Shown here in pieces: positions 23,035 through 34,455 of a stretch of DNA of 64,000 bases. The notes beneath the pieces were generated by a model. That model did not search any database. It was given only the letters and a program-made list of their open reading frames with translations, and was not told the origin of the DNA. The translations under genes were made by a program, and so were the position numbers. Numbering within the stretch: position 1 is the stretch's first letter; every line of letters starts with the position of its first letter. The stretch covers positions 3,658,001 to 3,722,000 of the forward strand of contig NC_135356.1 of assembly GCF_051622035.1 (NCBI RefSeq), in the 5' to 3' direction. The DNA comes from Arctopsyche grandis (lineage: Eukaryota > Arthropoda > Insecta > Trichoptera > Hydropsychidae).

Positions 23035-23198
23035 TGGCGTGCGGTAAAAGTCTCTCTCCCCCCGTCGTACATCCTCACTTAATTTGCGCGAGCAGGATAC
23101 AACAGGAACAAGAGGAACATGTTTTTCCTCCCATATCCTGCGCGCGCACATTAAACAAGGCTGTATGACAAAAAGAGAGATAATTTCACCGCATGCCA

Positions 23199-23287
<89 letters not shown>

Positions 23288-23397
23288 CATAGTACCGTTT
23301 ACCATGCACCCTTTTTTTTATCTTTCGACTTAAGATCTTTGCCTTCTGATATTTGCTTTTTCGACCTTTTCACTTTCGGTGCCGTGAGGTAGACCCA
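22915..23397. mobile_element. Family G element, copy 2, with expanded (AT)n
   Basis: Ends CCGTGAGGTAGACCC and shares TGCATACATATG-AAAACGG and ACCGTTTACCATGCACCC blocks with the other copies. An inner unit at 23032-23200 begins CAGTGGCGTGCGGT and ends ACCGCATGCCACT, like a hAT terminus. It is flanked on both sides by long (AT)n tracts (22975-23030, 23203-23280). Confidence 0.7.
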
Positions 23398-24401
23398 TTG
23401 TATTTATTTATTTGTATAACTTTATATTTTGTTGTTTTGTTTAAAATGAAAAATATGTACTTATTTTCAACGATTCAACATTTTTTATATCAATCAATTA
23501 CTTTAAAATAATTTTGATCTGATTTTTTTATTCTATGAAATTAATATATTTTTACTAATATTATTTTATTACTAAAGTATGTAAGTAGTGCCATCAATTT
23601 TACCATTTACTGTAAATTTTGATTTATATTTCAGAATACAAATGTAAACTATGCTATATACTTAATAGTGCCATCGTTTTTACCTAACCTGTATTTGGCC
23701 AGTTAGATCAGATTTACATTTTTCTACCAATTTACATATACAAAAATTGTTTGCATATACCTGAACAGTAAAACCAATATTTGAGCCTGACCTACATATG
23801 TGTACACACATATATCAAAATGTATGTGTATACATATATATACATATATGTATATATAAATAATGTTGTATTATATATATATTTAAAAATATATTATATA
23901 AATAAATTATAAAAATAAACTCAGGTGGTTTAAATAATAAAAATTGTTTAATTTTAACAGATAGTCAACACTGAAAACTTACATGATTTTTTTTACTTTA
24001 CCTATAGGTATACTTGAACGAAGTATTGATAGATAAAGTATTGTGATAGAAGGAAACAACATCGTTGACATCCATTTATTTACACAATTTCGGTTATCTA
24101 CCTTTTTAAAAACTGATCCAAAAGATAACTTGTTCAAACGTACTTTCGAATGTGTCTTAAAAGGTGTTACGACAAGTCGTTCATGAACAGAACTATCAAA
24201 GACTAACATTTTGAGGTTTTCATTAAAATAAAACTGTTTGTTTACGACATTTAAACAATATTAATGTATATTTCGATTTATACATCGTTTTAAAAATTAC
24301 AAACGCACGCTATTGTATCAATCTAAAATCATTTTTCTCCAAATTAATTTAAAATGTACATTAAGAAAAATACTTTGTATCTTAAAAAAAATGTTTGTGC
24401 A
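23398..24401. other. Intergenic, no gene recognised
   Basis: AT-rich sequence without supported coding potential or recognised repeat. Confidence 0.4.
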
Positions 24402-24930
24402 TTAAGAGGGCTGCACACCTGAAACCTTAATTTTGTCACCGTTCCTTTCTTCGATATATATATTGAGTGTATGTATATATTGAGTGAATGCGACAATATA
24501 TATCAATATATATATTGAGTGAATGCGACAGTTGCGCTTCGACCAGATAAAACGTATTTTAAATTGACAAAATCGAGGTTTCGTATTCTACTATTTTCTC
24601 CTCCAAAACTGGACCAATTTTTAAAAAAATTTCATCATGGGTATGAGAAAGATACTTTCTGTGCATCTATCGGCGTATTTTTTTAAAAATCGACCGTTAA
24701 ATAAGCATGCTGGACTCGTTTCGTGGGTGTAAAAAAGAGGCAATTTTATAGATGTTTGGCGGCTCCTAGCTCATATAAAAAATAATTAATCAAAAAAATA
24801 AAACGATAGATGCACCCCAATGGTGGATATCCATAGCATATTAAAAAATTATTTCTCTAGTGCCATAATTGAGGAAGGGAGAAGTATAGTACGTTTGTAT
24901 GAATAAGGCGCTGCTGTCCAGCCCTCTTAA
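24402..24930. mobile_element. Family K TTAA MITE, copy A
   Basis: Starts TTAAGAGGGCTGCACACC and ends GCTGTCCAGCCCTCTTAA. Subterminal ATATTGAGTGAATGCGACA occurs twice. Other copies are at 28443 and 62445. No coding sequence. Confidence 0.85.
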
Positions 24931-24990
24931 GCAATCTCATATTGTGCATTGAATAAAATATTTTGGCATTATAAAGTGATCATTAAAAAA

Positions 24991-25092
24991 GTAACTGGAT
25001 TATTAGCCACATTGCGATCGCCCAAAAGACAAATCTTGCCATGAAAATTGCGAATACGGAATATTTGGCACTCGAGATGTCTCACCGCTCAT
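24991..25092. mobile_element. Family D MITE, truncated copy
   Basis: Left half only: GGATTATTAGCCACATTGCG and GCGAATACGGAATATTTGGC, then it ends after CACTCGAG. Confidence 0.65.
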
Positions 25093-25844
25093 AGTACGTT
25101 ATATCTCTGAAAACATTACTTGGCCGCACCGCACCGCTCCGTTTAGTTCCTCCTTGTGCATTCAGACCTTTAAGTACCTGAAAGGTACATCTAATGTATG
25201 TATGAAACCGACTTAAGCCTCAAAACCTGCTCTAGCTCGTGTACATGTACATATTGTTGCGTAGGGGTGGGTTCAGGATCCAAATGAAAGTGGGTTCAGG
25301 ATCCAAAGTCAGGTGCAAATACTTTATTTTAAACAATAACACGCGTTGAGTATCTGCAACATTTTTATTATAATTAAAAAAAGACACATACATTTGATAT
25401 CGAAATATGTATTACAAAGTAATATTAAGAAGTTAAATACTTTTCCGTTGCTGCCTTGTGAAATAAAACATCTGCATTTACTTATAGATATGTTTTTAAG
25501 TATCATAAATTCAACTACACATCAATTATTAAAAATTCTTATGCACTACAATAAACTTAAATTAAACATAAAAAATATACATATATTTAGTATATTGACT
25601 CTTTGAGACCTACAAGATTGTGGAAATTATAATATTTTTAACAGTAAAATGTGCCAAAATTAATTAATATACATATATAGACAGTGGTGTCACCCCAATT
25701 TTCGAACAACGGTTTTCCATTTTTTTTTCTCAATTTATATACATATATATATTTTTTTTGTTTTTCGTCCGAGGCATTACGTGAAAATTAAATATACATT
25801 TTAATTTATACGTAATAGTGACTTGTATGAAATTTTTTCTCATT

Positions 25845-26790
25845 CTTATTCACGTGCCATGTCCTCGCAGAACATCGGCAACTAAATGTCCCGTTCGTAT
25901 TTAGTCAATGGCTGCTCGGAACAGTGCTCGGGTGCTGAAGCCGTACCACCCCCGAAGATTCTTTAGCCACCATATTTTCCGCCTGCCCCGACTGCGTTGG
26001 CCTACGATTTTCCCCTGGATTACTAGGCGCAGGAGATCGTATTTCTCGTTCTGCATCACAAGTCCAAAGTACTGCAATTTAAGCCTTTTCACACTTTTGA
26101 GCACTTCGACATGCTTTCCCATCAGGGCAAGCACCTCGGCATTGGTACGAAGCGCCATCCATCAGACTGAAGATACGATAGACCAAAAAGGCTGAAATGA
26201 AGCTGTCCTCGGCACGATATGGAGAGGCAGGGAGCTTGTATCTGTCACCAAGCGGAGAAAGATGAAGTACCTCGGGGTACCATACGTGGTACGGGGTCCA
26301 AAATAAGAATTTCTCCATTTGATAACCATGAGGAAAATAGAAGGTAGGATATGGATTGGCAGGAAGAAGTTGTCTTGGCTTCGAAACATGCGCATGTGCA
26401 CCGATATGAGCGGCGAAGAGCTGTTCCGAGCTTTCCCATCAGGGCAAGCACCTCGGCATTGGTACGACGCGCCATCCATGAGATTCTCAGCATCCTTCTG
26501 TATGTCCACATCTCAAAGGCCTGTATTTTTTGCACGTGGCATCTGTCAGGGTCCATGCTTCTGTCTCATACAAAAGGATGCTGAAAACGTAGCATCGTAG
26601 AAGTCGTAGTCAGAGTGCTATACTGAGATCACGTGTGGTTAGGACATTTTTCAATTTCAATAATTCAGCTCTTGCTTGCTCCACTCTAACGCGAATTTCC
26701 TGTTTACTTTCACACGCAGATAGCACCCAAGATATCTAAAACTATCTACTCTTTCCAACATGTTGTTATTAATTTGTATATGAGAGTTGT
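25845..26790 (-). pseudogene. LINE reverse-transcriptase fragment, interrupted
   Basis: Minus strand, from about 26790 down, reads LRLLRCYVFSILLYETEAWT and FEMWTYRRMLRISWMARRTN. It continues after an interruption (26163-26430) with EVLALMGKHVEVLKSVK and GQRSRGRRKIWWLKNLR. This is the C-terminal third of an RTE/Jockey-type ORF2. Frameshifts are present. Confidence 0.75.
26163..26430 (+). mobile_element. Second LINE tail inserted in the first, flanked by 49-bp duplication
   Basis: Encodes on plus KIEGRIWIGRKKLSWLRNM and SGEELFRAF, a related but different LINE ORF2 end, in opposite orientation to its host. The host sequence 26114-26162 is repeated at 26431-26479 with one visible mismatch. The 15.8-kb LINE copy is continuous there. 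Confidence 0.75.
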
Positions 26791-27666
26791 AACATACATT
26801 ACGTGAATGTTGTAATATTTAAAATAATTATGTATATAAATCCAGTAGCTGTTAAATTTGAATTCAATAGTGTAATTTGATTTATTTGGGTTTGCTTTTC
26901 TGACGTTTCATTATTAATGAGTTTAAGAATGATATTTTATAGTTTAAAATTACGTTCGTATTGATTTATTATATGATATTTCAAAATCAATTGTTTTAAA
27001 ATAGTAATTAAACGCGTTTATTATTTAATTACAATATAATAACTGAAAACAAAATAAAATTTTGAACTGAGAGCAAACACCGTGCGAGAAAATCAAATTA
27101 AGTATTAAGATTAAGGAAATCGGAGATACAAAATCATGCCATTAACATATACATATAACACAATGATATAATACAAACAACAGAACTTTAAAATGAAAGC
27201 ACAATATGTAGATCGATAGGTAAATAATAATTAACACTGGAAAAATAACATGCAATACAACTTACAGATAATTCTCCTTCCCAATCGACATTACACTAAG
27301 ACAATAAAGATTGAAATATTTTGTCACCTTAAATTTTATAAATCTTAATCTAAAAATCTTAATACATTGATGAAAATAGTCTAACAATTCAATCGAAATA
27401 AAAATACAACCTTTTCGAATCGAAGAATGTGCCAAATTGAGATCTGGCTATTTACAGAAGTACACAATAAAGTTATGACTTTCAATAAGAAGGATGATTC
27501 CAAGTGTCCGAAAAAAGGTCTTTTCAAGGTTGGTATAATTTTTTAACAACAATTTTTAAGATTTTTAACAAAAATTATATGAATTTTTAGATTTCTAACA
27601 ACGGGTTTCCGGAAACTTTTGATTTTTAACAAAGGATTTCCAGAAACCATTATGGTGACACCACTC

Positions 27667-28052
27667 CAATGTGAAAAATACATAATATATATTTAATTGT
27701 ACACCTTGTTGTTGTGACAATGGTTTTGAAATATCCAAATACATGTGACTTTGCTTCTGCAAGTTAATTAAAAGTTAAATATTCATTCTCATAAAGAAAA
27801 TTAAATTTTTGTAAAATGAACATCATATAAAAATACTTCTTAACTTATTTTAACATCACTCATCTCTTAATAATAATCGTTTTTTTAATTATTGGAAAAA
27901 CGAAAAATATTCTCAATTTTTTTTACAATGCAAGTACTGAATATTGACAAATTAACAATGTCGGCGCTAAAAATACGAAAAAATCACATTTGTATACATT
28001 TACAACTTGTGAATACGATTAAAAAGTGATTAGATATTTGACATCCTCATTA
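27667..28052. other. Intergenic, no feature seen
   Basis: AT-rich, with no supported coding sequence or recognised repeat. Confidence 0.4.
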
Positions 28053-29037
28053 TTAACCGTTTGCTTCTATGGAAGCTTTGGGCGACAAGTCTGTAGCGCG
28101 GCTGTCTTCCATAGAATTTCTGAACTTTGCACGGGATTTTGAGCCTTATATGCACCTATTTCAACTGTTTTAAGGTTCAAAATTGGTTGAATATATTACT
28201 GAGAGTTGAATGCCATCTATTAAATTTGCTTAAAATGAATATATACCAGTCAAAATTAGTTTTTTGTGGAACCATACTGAAACCTCGTTTATGTGACGTC
28301 ACGTCTTCATACAATTGTATGAAGAATGATTATTTGACAATTAAGCTAAAACTACGAGAAATATTGTGTATTTTATTCTTTAAAATAATACTTTGTGTTA
28401 ATTAATACATCTGGTTACTTGAGTAAATATTAAAATCTGTATTTAAGAGGGCTGTACACCCGAAACCTTAATTTTGTTACCGTTCCTTTCTTCGATATAT
28501 ATATATATTGAGTGAATGCGACAATATATATCAATATATATATTGAGTGAATGCGACAGTTGCGCTTCGACCAGATAAAACGTATTTTAAATTGACAAAA
28601 TCTAGGTTTCGTATTCAACTATTTTCTCCTCCAAAACTGGACCAATTTTTAAAAAAATTTCATCATGGGTATGAGAAAGATACTTTCTGTGCATCTATTG
28701 GCGTATTTTTTAAAAAATCGACCGTTAAATAAGCACGCTGGACTCGTTTCGTGGGTGTAAAAAAGAGGCGATTTTATAGATTTTTGACGGCTCCTAGCTC
28801 CTTTAAAAAATAATTAATCAAAAAAAAAAAAACGATAGATGCACCCCAATGGTGGATATCCATAGCATATTAAAAAATAATTTCTCTAGTGCCATAATTG
28901 AGGAAGGGAGAAGTATAGTACGTTTGTATGGACAAGGTGCTGCTGTACAGCCCTCTTAAGGTCGAAAACTCGATTGCCAAATTCGCGAAAAAGGTGCCGC
29001 GTACAGGGCTTGTTTATTGCCGTGGGCAAAGGGTTAA
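28053..29037. mobile_element. Family E TTAA MITE, copy 1, with nested family K
   Basis: Bounded by TTAACCGTTTGCTTC and GTGGGCAAAGGGTTAA. Homologous to 54184-54637, which lacks the nested insert. Excluding the insert and one TTAA it is about 470 bp. It ends about 140 bp downstream of the DHHC gene stop codon. Confidence 0.85.
28443..28959. mobile_element. Family K TTAA MITE, copy B, nested
   Basis: TTAAGAGGGCTGTACACC to GCTGTACAGCCCTCTTAA. The homologous site at about 54546 reads CTGTATTTAAGGTCGAAAAC without the element. This fixes TTAA as the duplicated target. Confidence 0.95.
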
Positions 29038-29179
29038 TAAGTATACGAATTTTTCTGCACGAGACGCCACTGGTAATTAATATGGTAACCGAGTAACCAG
29101 AGTTTTCAAGTTAAATTGTATGAAAATAGTCTGGTAATGGTAATTTACACACAAGTGTATTAATCTTTGGTATTTATGA

Positions 29180-30001
29180 CTAATCGTCTTTAGGCACTTG
29201 ATTTTTTCTCCACCAGGTGCCATCGCCCAACATGGGACTTCTTAAAAACGGTGACAACCAAACTAAATACCACCTGAGACCAAAGGCTTCAGCAAAATTA
29301 GCTTTGAGTCCACGATTGTAACAATCGGAACCCGAGTGCTTTGATTCGCCAGCAGTTTTACCCGTCACTAGAGATTGAGTGTGATACACGAACAGTATTC
29401 CGGTGAACATTAACAGCACAAAGTTCACCCCTATAAGCAGAAAGTGCCAATTATCTCCGTTTAAACTGACCATCAGAGATGCGAAGGGAAACAAAAAGTA
29501 CACTAGAGACATCAAACTGAAGTTATCCATTCCTATGAACCTGAAAAAGAAGGCCAGGTTGACGCACATGGCATACAGCATCGATATAAACACGTACATG
29601 ACAAACATGTAAAAGTATCTGAAGTTGAAGTAGCCCACACAGCAGCCGAAGAAGTGGCAGTGGTGGTCCCGTTTGAAGACGCAATATTTACAAGTGGTGC
29701 AGTGCCACGATCGTGGTGGTGCCATGCGATTGCAAAACGAGCAAAACTTCCAGTCGGCCGTCGGTTCAGGCACAAAGTTCTCTCGTATGTTACCCGGTCC
29801 TTGTATGCCCAGACTGAAGTTTCCAGCCACGTTGTGGATCAAAAATAACGACATGACAAAGTGAAAAGTGTACCAGAAGCTCCATTTTTCATTCAACGCT
29901 GGCAAAATCAAGTAGACTTCCGCGAAATAAAACGACGGAATGATGAAAATCGTCACAAATACTAAAAAATACTCGGCATATCGACTTTTGGGCATCGCCA
30001 T
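29180..30001 (-). CDS. DHHC palmitoyltransferase, ZDHHC24-like
   Basis: One coding exon, 273 aa, ending TAG. It transfers palmitate from acyl-CoA to cysteines of membrane-associated proteins. Hydrophobic segments lie near residues 10-33, 42-58, 130-150, 155-185 and 193-213. The cysteine-rich domain spans about 84-133: Cys87, Cys90, PPRSWH with His100, Cys101, Cys104, Cys107, then RDHHC at 111-115 with the catalytic Cys115, and GCCVG. Near the C-terminus, Asn-Phe-Ala-Glu-Ala-Phe-Gly-x-Arg-Trp and SPFLRSPMLGDG match ZDHHC24-type enzymes. The frame is open upstream to 30028, but a good acceptor (TGATTTCAG ending at 30012) means the exon begins at 30011. I therefore start at the first ATG after it; a 5'UTR exon is probably upstream. 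The next ATG (residue 3) is an alternative start. Confidence 0.9.
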   Translation of the reverse strand: MAMPKSRYAEYFLVFVTIFIIPSFYFAEVYLILPALNEKWSFWYTFHFVMSLFLIHNVAGNFSLGIQGPGNIRENFVPEPTADWKFCSFCNRMAPPRSWHCTTCKYCVFKRDHHCHFFGCCVGYFNFRYFYMFVMYVFISMLYAMCVNLAFFFRFIGMDNFSLMSLVYFLFPFASLMVSLNGDNWHFLLIGVNFVLLMFTGILFVYHTQSLVTGKTAGESKHSGSDCYNRGLKANFAEAFGLRWYLVWLSPFLRSPMLGDGTWWRKNQVPKDD

Positions 30002-30011
30002 CTTTTCCAAT

Positions 30012-30020
30012 CTGAAATCA
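30012..30020 (-). other. Splice acceptor before the DHHC coding exon
   Basis: Minus-strand TGATTTCAG lies 10 bases upstream of the chosen ATG. It implies an upstream, probably noncoding, exon that I could not locate. Confidence 0.65.
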
Positions 30021-30070
30021 AAGAACATACAATATCAAAAATAGAGTTGATTTAATGATCAATAATCGAA

Positions 30071-30625
30071 TTAACCCTTTGAATGCTAACCAACAAGTCC
30101 ACAAGCCTAAAATACGACGATAAGCGTTGTTTTTTGTAAAAAATAAACAAGAATACTACCTGCTAAGCTTTTCCAGGCAGCATTGAAAAAAAAATGCATT
30201 GAACATGGCTCGTGTAATCCGTGTCAATGCTTAAAAACACTGGTTTACACCGGAATTTCTGAATTTATAACCATAGCAGAATATTCCGATGGAAATCCCC
30301 AACTGCTGAGTATTTTAGATTGTGGCTTGGCATTTAGATTGTGAGCATTACATTTTAACAACAATGAAGAAGATGGAACTCGTTTTAGAAAAATACATTC
30401 ATTGATAGACTTCTTCTGCTTATTTAATATCGTTGCAAGTTATATTAGAGAGTCTAAGCACACCATTACAAAGCTCGAAATCCTCTGCGGTAGTTATCTA
30501 GGGTTTGTTTAGATTAGCTACAATTTTTATACCTGCTTTCTATTGGATTTGACTAAATAATTCTAGTTGGAAATGTTCAGCGTGGCGGCTTTCAACAGAA
30601 AAGACGTCAGCACTCAAAGGGTTAA
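30071..30625. mobile_element. piggyBac-type MITE (CCCTTTGA family), copy 3
   Basis: TTAACCCTTTGAATGCTAAC to GTCAGCACTCAAAGGGTTAA, 555 bp, both ends intact. It lies just upstream of the DHHC coding exon, probably in its first intron. Confidence 0.85.
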
Positions 30626-31040
30626 ATAATTTAACTTACTTTAATTTGATCTTCTTTTAAACATTTAACTAGTATATATATTTGTGATAAATTTTCTGCT
30701 TATCGATGAAATCACAACAATTTCTCAGAGTTCTTCGTTTTTGAACATTAAATTCAAAGTGTTAAATAACTGCACATTGGCTCACTGCAGCATTTATCTT
30801 ATCGTAACTTAATTTGTTACAATCACAGAAAGAATCGACCTTTAACAAAATAAAAAAAAAACAATTTAAATGACAATGTAGAGTCAATCATTTGATGATT
30901 TTTATTCGCAACAAATGCAATTACATATATATATTTAAAATTAATAAAACCGCATACACAGTACATACATACATAAAACAAATCACTTGTGAAACATAAT
31001 GACGCTATGGCAAAAAAAAACACAATGCTTATATATTAAT

Positions 31041-31262
31041 ACTTGGTAAACGGATTATTTCGCACATTGCGATCGCGCACACGATAATTGTTGCCACGAA
31101 AATCGCGAATACGGAATATTTGGCACTCGAGTTCTCGTTAGTGTGATAGTTCGCGTGATCGACTCTCGATGGATGGACTTTTCGGGTATCAGATGTTCCG
31201 TGATAGAGATTTTATCGATTTGATAGATAGTTTTGTGCGGAATAATCACCGAACCTGGTACT
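31041..31262. mobile_element. Family D MITE, full-length-looking copy
   Basis: The left end with AACGGATTATTTCGCACA mirrors the right end with TGTGCGGAATAATCACCGAA. Inner GCGAATACGGAATATTTGGC is shared by the other copies. About 220 bp, no coding sequence. Confidence 0.7.
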
Positions 31263-31692
31263 TTAGGTACATGTGTACACAAAGAAAGTCTTTTTATTTA
31301 TCTATCGTCTTTCATTTTAGTTAACTTGGCAACAGACAGTCAAGATGTCGATTCCTATTAGTCGACAAGCTTTGTCATTAACCTCTATCTGATCCATAGG
31401 AATTACGAATCTTTCTATCTACTGTTAAGTTAATTGAAATGGGGTATAGATTAAAAAATAGGTTAACAGAATTGATCATTTTAAATCAAGATATAATCAT
31501 ATATATATAATATTGCTATTCTGTGTGTCTGTGTAAAATAACGCTCTAATAAGTATCTGAGCATTTAGTGCCATCTATTGAAAATTTATTTAATTAATTA
31601 ATTTTTCTATTGTTGTTTTATATTGTTCACATGTAGTAAGGTAGGTAGTTTTTACCATATTTTTTTTCATATTAAACAATTAAATATAAACA
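31263..31692. other. Intergenic, no feature seen
   Basis: AT-rich spacer between two MITEs. No supported coding sequence. Confidence 0.35.
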
Positions 31693-32032
31693 TTAACACG
31701 ATGGCGGCCGCTGACTCATATTTGTATCATGTTAGGTGCACAATGCTTAGTGGCCGCTGGTACATATATGATTTACGACTCCAGGAACTGTATCAGTTGG
31801 CTGATATATTTTTGTATCACGTTTGCGTCAATCGTTTGTGGCCGATGATTCAATTTTGTATCATGTTTTCGTTTATGATGAAAACGTGATACAAATATAT
31901 ATCAGCGAACTGAAAATATATTCTGCACGGAAACTATATATTGGCGCAGTTGTGAATCATATATGTGTCAGCGGCCAGTAAGCGTTGTGCACCCAACATG
32001 ATACAAATATGAGTCAGCGGCCACCATAGCGT
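31693..32032. mobile_element. Family L fold-back MITE, copy 1
   Basis: Begins TTAACACGATGGCGGCCGCT and folds back to AGCGGCCACCATAGCG. The arms repeat the TATTTGTATCATGTT and GTGCACAACGCTTA motifs. Copies also occur at 44529, 47652 and 52744. The right-hand TTAA is mutated here. Confidence 0.8.
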
Positions 32033-33070
32033 ACGGATCAAACACAGGACCGATACAATTCTTTTAATTTTTTATTTATTTAATAACTTAACCGGCCAAC
32101 ACCCATGCATGTTATTTCAGGTATAACACTAGTAATTGATAAAGATGAATAAGTTTCATTACATATTATATAATATAAATCAAAATCTAAACACACCCAA
32201 CAGTTGTATATGTCTATCTGTACGCATACATAATTGTTCTGAATATTGCGCCAATTCATCGACATGCTAACATATGTACATACACACTTTTGATAATACA
32301 AAGACTCTTTAAAACTTCTTAGGGTTTATGATATTTAAAATTCGATATACCAAATTGTTGTGTTTGGAGTGGCGACAGCAAAGTATTCCTGTAGATCTCG
32401 GTACATAAAACGGAAATATATTCGGCGTGTGTGTGTGTGTGTGTAACCAACGAACAGTCTTTTCTAGAAACTATATTCAATAGTATATCAATGGTAGTCC
32501 AATAATATAATATAGTGCAGAAGTCGTTATCGATATTTAATGTTGTGTGATAATAGTATTCGCACAATCAGCTATCAAAGCTGCAAAAATTTTCCAGCAA
32601 ACGGCACGTCAGACACGTGAATGACGGGAATCACGAATAACAAGTGGCAGTTACCAACATTGTGATAACGAGTCAAATGTGCAGAGTTCTCAAAACGTTT
32701 TTGTCCCGTAAACCACGTGTTGATTTTTTTCTGTTTTGGGTGGACGCCCTGCTTTCCTAATATTGATTTTTACAAATTTGTTTTTGAAGCTGTCACACAG
32801 CTTCTCACTTTGATAGGGCTTTCTGTAGAGTGGAAAATTTTAAAAGGATGGATATATTTTGATCAATATTTATTTACTAACCGATCAGTAATTTTATACC
32901 AAAATCAGTAGCGTGCGGGGAGTGCGGTCTGCACCGGGTGACATCACTTTTGGGGTGACACCAAATTGTTCAAATTGAAAAACACTAATTCGGCATATGC
33001 GTTGTATGTATGACGGTCCTCGATCACTAATATTGATCACTTGGATACTGCTTATTTATAATTTTATATA
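32033..33070. other. Intergenic with (GT)n and a lone hAT end
   Basis: (GT)n occurs at about 32426-32443. CAGTAGCGTGCGGGGAGTG near 32907 resembles a hAT terminus like that inside family G, but no partner was found. No gene seen. Confidence 0.4.
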
Positions 33071-33480
33071 TACATACTCAATGCCGGTTTTAGGGGGGGC
33101 TGGGTCGGGCGGTGCCCGAGGGCGCCGCTCGATGCGCCAAAAGCGCTTTAAAATTAAAATTAGAGCGCCAAAGACCCTAAATTTGTACTCAAATTATATT
33201 CAAACAATCTACTGGAAAAAGCCAATCTTCAAATTCAGCTCACCGCGAATTCAAAATCTGATATTATTAGCAATGAACTTATCAATTTAAAAACCTTTCA
33301 CTCATTTTATTAAATTTTATAAAACAGCACAATTTACAAGAATTATATCCAAACATTTGGGTTTCTATGCTTTTGCTGACACTGCCTGAAACTGTAGCAC
33401 GGTCCCAAGGCCTTAGTGTTTAGATAAAATTGTGTTTAGATAAAATTATAAAGTGTTTAGATAAAATTGCCCGAGGGCGC

Positions 33481-34455
33481 CAATAGCCTCCTTTACATAG
33501 TCGTTCTATCGCGCGTTCTCAGGAGCGTACAGGATTGCGTGCGGGTAAGCCTGTGCGCGATACTGTTTTCGCAGTTGTGAACACTAACGCTCTTTCGCGC
33601 GCGATTACTCCTACCACTTTTTGTTAAAACGGAAAGAGCGAACGTGTAAAGGCTAACGTGCGTGATAGACCGCGCGAAACTGGCGCGTGTTGGAGTGTGT
33701 GCGAAACGCACAGTTTTACTGAAGTAACGCAGTTTTATAGTAATGTTGCGGTGAAAAATGGATAGAAGAAATATCATGGCGCAAGTTATGATGTTCGTTG
33801 GTGTTGATTTAATCAAAAAGAAGAAGAAACGATCCGTTAAATGAAAATTTTAATAAAATAAAATGAAAAATAAATCAAATACGAATAATTGCCATCACTG
33901 ATGCAGTGTATGTTCCAGAATCTAAAATCCATTGTATATCATATCTAAAAATAAATTAAATTCAGCACAATTTTTATTATATTATCAGGTGCTATTGTTG
34001 AAAATTATCAAGAGATAGGTATGAAAAATAAAGCTTTTCTCTTAAGCTTTGAAATTTTTTGGTAAACCAACCGAACCAATTTTTTGACAACAAAATCTCG
34101 ATTAGCATTAGAAAATCCTTTTTCTTTAACGAAGTCAACTATTTTTTTATAAGCTTCCTCTTTCAGATTTTTGTTTTTATATTCCTCGGACTTAATTTTC
34201 CAGTGGCACGGAAAAGACTGGTACATTAAAAGTAATTCCACAATCAATTCTTTACTCCACGTGCGTAAGTCCGCCATCTTGTAACAAAAACGCGCCCGAA
34301 AGAATTTTCTGTGTATAGACAACGTCAAGCCATACGATTGCGCGCAGGACTGCTGAGTTTATCCCTTCCCGGTCCAAGATCTTTACACGCGCACTCTTTC
34401 GCGCACGATTAGCTGTTTCACGCGCGATAGAACGACTGTGTAAAGGGGGCTATTG
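33481..34455. mobile_element. Nested inverted-repeat element coding a MADF domain
   Basis: Left CAATAGCCTCCTTTACA mirrors right TGTAAAGGGGGCTATTG, continuing inward as AGTCGTTCTATCGCGCG on both sides. The repeats are GC-rich, unlike the surroundings. It carries one MADF reading frame on the minus strand. Superfamily is unresolved; MADF genes often accompany PIF/Harbinger elements. Confidence 0.7.
34008..34277 (-). CDS. MADF-domain DNA-binding protein fragment in a transposon
   Basis: Ninety codons ending in a stop, start chosen at MADLRTWSKE; an in-frame ATG lies at 34328. The sequence ELIVELLLMYQSFPCHW, followed by a Lys-rich EEAYKKIVDFVKEKGF block and FVVKKLVRLVYQK, fits a MADF (Myb/SANT-like) domain: three helices with conserved Leu, Tyr/Trp and basic residues. 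MADF proteins bind DNA; in transposons they are usually paired with a separate transposase. No transposase is seen in this element, so it is either a deletion derivative or depends on one elsewhere. A host gene is unlikely, because the frame lies inside the paired termini. Confidence 0.65.
   Translation of the reverse strand: MADLRTWSKELIVELLLMYQSFPCHWKIKSEEYKNKNLKEEAYKKIVDFVKEKGFSNANRDFVVKKLVRLVYQKISKLKRKALFFIPIS

Larger units (their letters stand above)
25682..27666. mobile_element. Possible hAT carrying LINE insertions
   Basis: CAGTGGTGTCACCCCAAT at the left and GGTGACACCACTC at the right are inverted copies, with AACAACGGTTTTCC / GGATTTCCAGAAACC nearby on both sides. No matching 8-bp flanks were found and the inner sequence is mostly LINE and unknown, so this is tentative. 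Confidence 0.45.
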
